A stretch of 64,000 bases of DNA from Cudoniella acicularis. Taxonomy: Eukaryota > Ascomycota > Leotiomycetes > Helotiales > Helotiaceae. The notes under the pieces are model-generated. The model did not search any database. It saw only the letters and a list, made by a program, of their open reading frames with translations, and was not told the DNA's origin. Every line of letters starts with the position of its first letter. Position 1 is the stretch's first letter. The stretch spans positions 40,302-104,301 of the forward strand of contig JAAMPI010000007.1 of assembly GCA_013054445.1 (NCBI GenBank), in the 5' to 3' direction. Positions 56,883-64,000 of the stretch are shown here, piece by piece. Made by a program: the position numbers and the translations under genes.

Positions 56883-58940
56883 TCATCTTCTCCGACCATT
56901 CCCTCGTCCCCTACTATGGGACGAAGAACCCGCTCTGCCGGGAAAGAAAGATATATGGTGGGTATCAACCTTCCTGGGGTACAAGTAATCAGGAGCCTCA
57001 ACACCAGGCTCCTTTTCCAATCGCAGATGCAGTGCCTCAGCTTGCGAAAGTGGCATGGACGAATATCCCTTCGTGACACTATCCTGCATACACGTCCTCA
57101 AAAAATTGGTGAACCACGAAGGCGAGGGCTTGTCGATGCCCATAGAATCCAGAAATTCCGGGAACGTAGAAATCTCATGAATGCGCTTGATGGAATCAGC
57201 GAGGTGCTTGGCGGAACCCCGTGGCGGTGCACCATGTCGATCGAAAGCTTCGTCACAAAGCTGAGCGAGAGGTTTTCGGGGTGAACCAACAGCTGTCTTG
57301 CGAAATAGGTTCAGGAACATGAGAAGGCGGTAAGAGGTTTTGCTAGCTTCGAAGGTCTTCTTGAGACGGTAGTGTGAGATGGCCGATGATTCCATGAAGG
57401 CGAGTTCGGGCATGTTGGCGCCCTTTTTGTCCAGGACCCACACAGTATTTCGAGTGATGGTCTCCTTGACAATGGCTCTCATCACATTTTGTGTGATCTC
57501 GTGGTTGCTGATCAAAACGGCAACGAGGAGATGGCCAAGATTAGGGCAGACTCCCTTTGAGGTTTCACCATTCATAAATCGCAAAATTTTCTCGTTGGCA
57601 GATCTGACGATTGACGGTTGCTCGGTTGCCATGCACAGCAATAAATGGAAAAGATGGAAGTAAGACTCTATCGCCTTTTCCGAAGCGTGTGTGAGAGTGC
57701 TCGTTGCAACCTGCTGGTAGGGATAATATCCCGCCCGATATGTGTTGTCTTCAGCCTTCTTGTTGAGCTTTACTACCACGTCATTCATGAAATGATATAT
57801 GACATTGATCGGAGCAACACTTCCCAAAGCTGCAGCTGTGGCCAAGCCTGTCAATGACTCAAAGGCATCTCGACTGACATTTCTCCAGTGTCCACGGGAA
57901 ATTGGCAGAGGGAGCCAATGTTCAAATTCCACACCTAGCACAGAACGACTGACGCCGTAGGTTTCGAAAGCATCCTTAGATAATAGGTCGAACTCCGACT
58001 CGAAGAATCCTTTTCTTGCTCCAGAGGTCAGAGTGATACCCACGCCAAGCTTGGTCCACATGTAATCCTTCTTGAAGCAGAAGCATTGCAATTCTCGGGT
58101 GCGGATAACATCATATCTCGTCATGATGGAGCCGATTTTCCACCAGGCCTCAGCGAACGCCATGAGATCTTCCGTCTCCAGCTTTTCACAAATGAGAAGG
58201 AGGATCTCGTCGGGTAGCCTCGCCTCTCGAATCTGAGATACAACTTCCATCTCGGAATCCTCTGAGTTTGCCGTGACATTCTGAGCAAGTGGGGAAGGTG
58301 CATTCTTAGCAGCTCCATTTGTTTTGCCATTGACCATCGAAGTGGACGTCTCTCCCAGGGCAGGCCAATGAACAACAGCCTCGTCACCGGATGTTGGAGG
58401 CATTTCCTGGTGCGCAGCTGCGCCTTTCGCAGTGGTAAACCCCGGCTTGCCAAAATTACATCGTGCGCAAGTGTAATTATCTTTCAAGTTGCTATGTAGC
58501 TTTCTGTAGTTCTTGAGATCTACCACGCGAGCAGCATGTCCACCTGCTTGCTCGAGATTGTCGCTACTGAAGAAACTGAGCATCTGGATGGCGATTCCTT
58601 TGAGAGTGTAAGCTGGTGTATAGCCTTCTTGTGTGTTGAGTATTGAAGCGCAGATATAACTTCCAAATATGTTCGGATGAATGATGTCTGAATCCATGAG
58701 CATGATGGGAGGTCCAAGAGGGTAGTCAGATGGGAACTCCAATGTGAGATGCATAGGTCCATATTCGTCGACGTTGAGAATCAGACAGGCTCTTGTGATG
58801 TTCTCATCCCGAACGTGTAAGGTAACATTGGGGTAAGGCTTTGACCGGAGCTCCGTAATATCTTGCAAGAGACGCTGTCGCAGAGCTGAAGGCGTTTTTG
58901 GTTTGCTGGACTCAGCAACGCTGGTAGTAACGTGACTCAT
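56883..58940 (-). CDS. UBC (E2-like) domain joined to F-box-like region
   Basis: ATG chosen at 58940 (MSHVTTSVAESSKP); the frame is open to 59108, but the extra N-terminus has no features. Residues about 17-155 form a ubiquitin-conjugating-enzyme fold: RQRLLQDITEL, HLTLEFPSDYPLGPP, HPNIFGSYICASIL (catalytic-type Cys), GIAIQMLSFFSS. A CxxC-type pair follows (YTCARCNFGKPGF), then ARLPDEILLLICEKLETEDLMAF, an F-box-like helix set, and a long helical C-terminus ending in an Arg/Gly tail. An E2 and an F-box in one chain suggests a role in ubiquitin transfer with built-in adaptor function, which is inference. Single uninterrupted exon of 685 residues. Confidence 0.8.
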   Translation of the reverse strand: MSHVTTSVAESSKPKTPSALRQRLLQDITELRSKPYPNVTLHVRDENITRACLILNVDEYGPMHLTLEFPSDYPLGPPIMLMDSDIIHPNIFGSYICASILNTQEGYTPAYTLKGIAIQMLSFFSSDNLEQAGGHAARVVDLKNYRKLHSNLKDNYTCARCNFGKPGFTTAKGAAAHQEMPPTSGDEAVVHWPALGETSTSMVNGKTNGAAKNAPSPLAQNVTANSEDSEMEVVSQIREARLPDEILLLICEKLETEDLMAFAEAWWKIGSIMTRYDVIRTRELQCFCFKKDYMWTKLGVGITLTSGARKGFFESEFDLLSKDAFETYGVSRSVLGVEFEHWLPLPISRGHWRNVSRDAFESLTGLATAAALGSVAPINVIYHFMNDVVVKLNKKAEDNTYRAGYYPYQQVATSTLTHASEKAIESYFHLFHLLLCMATEQPSIVRSANEKILRFMNGETSKGVCPNLGHLLVAVLISNHEITQNVMRAIVKETITRNTVWVLDKKGANMPELAFMESSAISHYRLKKTFEASKTSYRLLMFLNLFRKTAVGSPRKPLAQLCDEAFDRHGAPPRGSAKHLADSIKRIHEISTFPEFLDSMGIDKPSPSWFTNFLRTCMQDSVTKGYSSMPLSQAEALHLRLEKEPGVEAPDYLYPRKVDTHHISFFPGRAGSSSHSRGRGNGRRR

Positions 58941-60905
58941 GGTGGTGATGAGTAGGTTTTTGTGTATTGAGAAAAGAGCGTTGGGTAAAGAGTGCGGTGC
59001 AAAACCCGTCAAGACCGCTGGTTCAAGTGTGGATCCGCGACTTTTGGATTCAAAACCAGCAAGTGAGAGACGAGGCCAAGACAAAACAGAGGCACGCAGA
59101 AGTTGCAATTGCAGAATCTAAAGCAGGGGTGTTGATGCTGTGAAAAATAGACCAGAAAAGTGGTTGGCAATTCAAAGGGTGACGAAGACAAGCCTTCTTT
59201 TATCTCGTAGAGAAAACCTCAGCCTTGCTTGTCAGAGTCGGTCAGTGACTCATGCCGCTCCCCGAGACTTCGAGTGAATAGTTCGGCGAAGAAAGAAAGA
59301 ACTATATGTGGCTCGCCGATATATAGCGGGCTGAAGGAACATAAAGCGGAGGCTGAGACCCAGGAGAAAAGGGGTTGTGGTTTCACCTCACATGATCGCG
59401 CCTTGATCAAACCAGGATCACGTGAAGTGGGCACATCTAAGGCTTGAAGTTCGAGTGATGAAAAGAAAACCGCAAGAGCGAAAGCAGAAACAAGAATACC
59501 TCTTCAAAACTCAAATAAATCCCTTTCTCGTTTTACCCGAATTACTCATGCTCGCAGCATGCAACCAGCGGTCGCGCACAGGCCCTATTTGGGTAGCTCT
59601 CACGTGCCACTCCAGTCACGTGCGCTTCTCTCCTTTTTTAAACCGTTTATTTTTCTAGTCGTCATCAACATCTTGGCAAATGAAACATGAAAGCATTTTA
59701 TATTCCAAACGTGGTTAGTGCTCAATAACCACGGATTTTAAATAGGTCAAGCTCTTTTCTGCTGACTAATCCTCTCCTTTCCACTCACTAGTAATTGAGA
59801 GCTTGCTTCCCTGTCCAGAAACCCTGCCGCCAGCAGTATTAGCTAAACCGCATGTTAAAAACAAAATAATCGCTCGGCAAAGACTTATGAACAAACTTCT
59901 TAGGAGGATTCTTCAAAGTGGCCCAGGTGGGTGCCGAACAGCGAAGTGACTTGCGCAAAATCACGGAAGCTTGCTTTATTTGGAAAATTAAATGTGAATT
60001 CAGGAGCTGAACGAATGATGGTTCAAATATCATTTAATAAGCGAAATCCAACAAGAAATACTGTTGGTTTTAATCTAACGAATAGGAGCTGAGGTGACTA
60101 GTTACCCTGAGCGCTCGCTAAAGCACTGGCGCTGCAGGCCGCATTCGATCACCGAGTCGAAATAATACATTTCGAGGGAATAGGTGCTCGACATGAAAAA
60201 AAAAACTTGCCTACAAAGGCAATTGCTTTAAAAATTGCGATTATACATTTAGTGTTTAATTATTATCACTTGCTCTAGTTTGGTACCGCTGCCCCAGGAA
60301 TCTTCTCCCGATTTTCGGGTAGGACTACCCGCAGGTACACTTTACGCAGCCGAAGATTCATTGTCTGCAGGCTTCCTGTACCAGGCCTGTTCAGCTCGCT
60401 AAACATTGAGTCAAACTGTGTTCTATTTTAGTACTATGATCTGCTCGCCTAGACATAAATACGGTGCCTTACATTTGAAAGCGGAATATAAGAAAGATCC
60501 TATTACAAGATAAATACCTAGGATTCCATCCCAGTATCCAATCAAGAATTGTGAATAAACGTTCGGAAGCAATCATACCACCTCCAAAAGAAAAGCTCTA
60601 GAGTAGGATACAGATGAGAAGATGTATATTAATGCGTTAGCGCTGAGGCTGAAGCCAAAGAGTTTCAATATTGACGCCACAGCGTTCCGAGGGCAGCCAC
60701 AATACCTAAACGTTTTAGCGTCCACCTGCATTCTGGAGGCACCGCATTTTACTATAGGTGTATTTTAATATCAGGGGGTTTTTGGTGGGAAATATATATA
60801 AGCATAGCCCCGCGGCCCCCGTCAACCTTCAACCCACCTCTACAGTCTACCTTCAACATCACCTTTCAAACACCCTTCTTTGACTTACTTCTTATCCTGA
60901 CAAAC
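58941..60905. other. Long intergenic region
   Basis: Two CACGTG-type boxes lie near 59420 and 59600-59620. No gene is supported. A TATA-like AAATATATATAAGC near 60788 and a CT-rich tract just before 60906 look like the promoter of the patatin gene. Confidence 0.4.
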
Positions 60906-62823
60906 ATGGGAAGCACTGGCAAAGAAACGCGCAAGCTGTTGTCGCTCGGTGAGATCAATAATCCAGCTTGCTTCGCAGGGGGCCAGAGCTGACAAGTTTC
61001 CAGATGGCGGCGGGGTCCGCGGAATGTCCACGATCGCAATCCTCCGTGAGCTGATGAAAAGGCTCGCCAAGAAGCGCAAGGTAAAAGTCGTTCATCCATG
61101 GGAGGAGTTCGACATGATCGGGGGAACCAGCACGGTATACATCCCCTATTCTGCGTGCATTACAATCACCATGAGACCCAGACACTAATATGATGCTTCA
61201 GGGCGGTCTTTTGGCTATCATGCTAGGTCGTCTTCACATGAGCATTGATGAGTGTGAAAAGGTGTATGTGGAGTTGGCGCAGAAGATCTTCGTGCCGAAT
61301 CGCTCGCAGGCGAATATCGTTGGCCAGGCTTATGATTTCGTCAACGTTCGAGGCAAATTCTCAAGCGAAGCGCTGGAAGCCGGCATCAAGAATGCGGTCA
61401 AGAGTAAGGGATTTTCAGAGGACCAGTTGTTTGACAATCAGGAAGACGACGGATGTAAGGTGTAAGTCTCAGCCCTTTGCCTGACGTGCGAGGATTTTAT
61501 TCTGATCGAGGTTTCAACCTAGGTTCGTCTCGGTTGTCAAAGGGGAAGACGGTACAAATACTGTTCTGCGCTCTTACGAAAACGAAGAAACAACAAATCC
61601 AATGCAGGACTACTGCCGAATTTGGGAAGCCGCCCGTGCCACCAGTGCGGCTTCTACCTTCTTCGACTCCATTGAGATCGGCCCGAATCACCAGAGATTT
61701 GCGGATGGAGCTTTAGGCTATAACAACCCCATTCAACTTCTTGACCGAGAGTCCAAGGACATGTGGCCAGACAGCGAACGCATCTTCGTTAGCATTGGGA
61801 CTGGTACTGCCCCGGCTGCCCGTCTGGAAGGAAATATCTTTACGCTCGCCAAGCGTATCCAGGACATCGTAGTTGAGACCGAGCAAGCCCATCAGGACTT
61901 TTATAGAGATCACGAAAAAACTCTAGTTGCGAAGCAGCAATATTTCCGCTTCAATGTCGAGGGTCTCAAGCGTATCGGCTTGGAGGAGCACAACGCTCGC
62001 CCGGAAATATACACTGCAACGGACAGCTATCTTGCGTCTGGAGCTCCTGGAACAATGATAAAGCAACTCGTGGAATTGCTAAAGAATTGTAAGTGAAAGT
62101 CGGCCTTCATCTTTATTTGTCTGGCTAATTTCAAATTTAGTGCAAAATACCTCTCAAGCGGCCTCTGATTCCTTACAAGCCCCGTTCAATGCCCTGACGA
62201 TAGGCAGCTCTTCAACCTCTTCAACTCGAAAGCTAACTTACGCCGAGAAGTTGCAAGCTATGGAAGAGCGAGAAGAAGCCACGCGGAAACTGTTTAGAGC
62301 AGTTTCTTTGAACAAGATCGCCGACGTGAAAGAATTGCTCGAAAAGGGAGCCGACCCTAACATTCTTGGCACGAGCGAGTCAGTGTTTTCCGAGAGATTC
62401 CCAATCTATGTTGCAGCAACCAACAAGTTCCCCGAAGTCCTACGTCTATTGATCCAATATAAAGCAAACGTGGACGCCGTCACCCCTGGCTGTGGGACAG
62501 CCCTATACGGCGCCATCTCTTTCCAGAACAAGGAAGCGGTGAAAGAGTTGCTGAAGGGCGGAGCAGACCCTAATAAAGTTAATCAGTCAGGATACACTCC
62601 ATTACAAAATGCCGCACAATACGCCGACCGAGACTCGGGAATCTTTGACGCTTTGCTTTTGGCAGAGCCCGAGATCGACTTGCAGACATCCCTTGGCACT
62701 GCTTTGGATTGTGCTCTGGCACAAGGCCAATTCAAAACAGCACGTCGTCTTATGGATCGAGGCGCGGATCCGGATCTTGTTAAAGATGATTATCAGCATA
62801 TATTCAAATATGTGCCCGCTTGA
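60906..62823 (+). CDS. Patatin-like phospholipase with C-terminal ankyrin repeats
   Basis: Exons 60906-60948, 61004-61134, 61202-61461, 61523-62088 and 62141-62823 sum to 561 codons in phase. Motifs: DGGGVRG at residues 15-21 (oxyanion hole), GTSTG with nucleophile Ser57 (split by the second intron), and DGA at 206-208 (catalytic Asp). Acyl hydrolase of the patatin/iPLA2 class, acting on membrane lipids. C-terminal part: ATRKLFRAVSLNKIADVKELLEKGADPN, then further ankyrin repeats (EVLRLLIQYKANVDAVTPG, AVKELLKGGADPNKVNQSGYTPL, TARRLMDRGADPDLVKDD). Many fungal patatins are the effector head of NLR proteins; here ankyrins follow directly, with no NACHT. Cytosolic; no signal peptide. All catalytic residues present, so likely active. 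Confidence 0.9.
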
Positions 62824-64000
62824 ACCCTTTGGCTAAGCAAACGCAATATTGCCCATGGAATATGAAGATCTACATGTACTTTTAATATGTCTTTTTATCA
62901 ACTCTATTCAAACACCAGCTCAATAATTCCACAGTATAAAATTGAATCTAGTATGGAAGAGTTTGATCTTAGCTTGCAAACGCAAGATATTAAAACAGTT
63001 TGATAGATCCCATTTCCTTCGATCAACCATTCTATACTCCCAATTAATGTGGGAAATCCTGAGTATCAAGTAACGTGAACTTGAAAGGGGAAAGGAAGCA
63101 AACAATTACCGTATGGGAAAAATGTGCCCTGCCTGAACAGTTAGTGTATTGTTAATAAATAATTAATCGTAAGATTTTTTATGACTATCACGAAGAGTGC
63201 GAAGAATCGTAACTATTTAAAAAGCAAATCGTCAGAAAAATTAATCATCAAAATTTGACTTAATCGTCAGAAATCCATCAAAAAAGTGAATGGTTAAAAA
63301 TGATATAATAAATAATAAATATACTTAATTGCAAATACCTTAACAAATCGTCTAAAAGGAACTTATCAATAGAAATGCAATATCAGACTTAGCACTAGTA
63401 TATACTAGCTAAGCGAAAAACTCGGATGCGCTCTTATACAACGAATGTCAACGCTATAATCATATAAAGTCGAGATCCCTCTTCGACGAGTTAGCGCTGC
63501 GGTCGCTTGGTTAAAGGGTGCTGTAAGCAGGGGGGCAGGGGAGCGGAGGCAAAACGCGCTCGTCGTTGAAAGAGGAAGAGGAAGAGGAATGCGCACTCCA
63601 GCCCCCTCCCCCCTTCCTTCCTTTCTAAACTGTTAGAAAACCGTTAGAACGACCGTTAAAAAGACTATTAAAACGCTTTTAACGATCAACTTAGAATATC
63701 GATAAATACGCGTTTTATAACTAATAAGTTAAATAATTAAGTCTAAATCAACTAGTATATAGCTCTACTATTAATGATAGCTGATAGAACATTGTTCAAT
63801 GATTTTTATTAGACTATTAAAAATTTTACTTGTTGCGCTGATATTCAGCTGACGATTTAGCCTAGGCTGCTTTTTCCCTTAAGGTAAACGTGGTTTGCTC
63901 TCCCGATGTAATCTATACTTAACCATCACAAAAGTAACAGGAAATTCAATTTTATATTCCCACTAAATCCCCATATATTCAGACCACGACTTATCCGTTT
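62824..64000. other. AT-rich tail of the window
   Basis: No gene recognised. Very AT-rich from about 63120 to 63420 and 63640 to 63800, with a GC-richer island at 63480-63620 holding a CCCCCTCCCCCCTTCC tract followed by repeats of GTTA(G/A)AA. This resembles repeat edge sequence, but no element is identifiable. Confidence 0.4.

Overview
The window looks like nuclear DNA of a filamentous ascomycete (Pezizomycotina; a leotiomycete would fit, but the sequence alone does not settle it). The reasons are short GT-AG introns of about 45-90 bases with CTAAC/CTGAC-type branch points, many HET and NACHT genes, families typical of moulds (NmrA-like, lipocalin-like, GPI-anchored GH16, BIM1/X325-like, NRPS-like), and AT-rich transposon relics in which Trp codons have become TAG and Gln codons TAA, the mark of repeat-induced point mutation (RIP).

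Layout. 0-6.3 kb: a small redox group (SDR, lipocalin-like protein, NmrA-like protein, FAD oxidoreductase); the lipocalin and the FAD oxidoreductase each carry one in-frame TGA inside a conserved segment. 6.3-9 kb: LTR-like debris and a broken MADS-box fragment. 9-11.2 kb: a STAND-type N-terminal domain fused to a long coiled coil, with a one-base frame change in an A8 run. 11.2-14 kb: an AT-rich island with undetermined bases, then nothing recognisable. 14.2-16.3 kb: a GPI-anchored GH16 glycosidase. 17.1-17.9 kb: a tandem array of diverged palindromic units that I cannot match to a known element. 18.1-19.2 kb: an adenylation-domain relic. 19.7-25 kb: an orphan, possibly broken gene and a spliced leader region. 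25.5-31.8 kb: conserved housekeeping-like genes (dynamin-like GTPase, Vps62-like protein).

34.5-62.8 kb is dominated by allorecognition or innate-immunity type genes. There is a dead HET gene, a dead alpha/beta-hydrolase-NACHT-ankyrin gene whose N-terminus is cut at its His-Gly motif by a RIP-degraded Tc1/mariner element (itself carrying a 176-bp solo LTR with a perfect AAGCT duplication), an intact NACHT gene with a probable beta-propeller C-terminus, a HET gene abutting a RIP-degraded Fot1/pogo fragment, an intact NACHT gene with a STAND N-terminal domain, and a patatin-ankyrin gene. A UBC/F-box gene and a broken BIM1-like gene sit among them. Live and dead copies mixed with transposons fit a fast birth-and-death NLR/HET island; that the genes work together is inference.

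Most gene models below were spliced by hand from reading frame, splice signals and family resemblance. Exon lengths were summed to check phase. No database search was possible.
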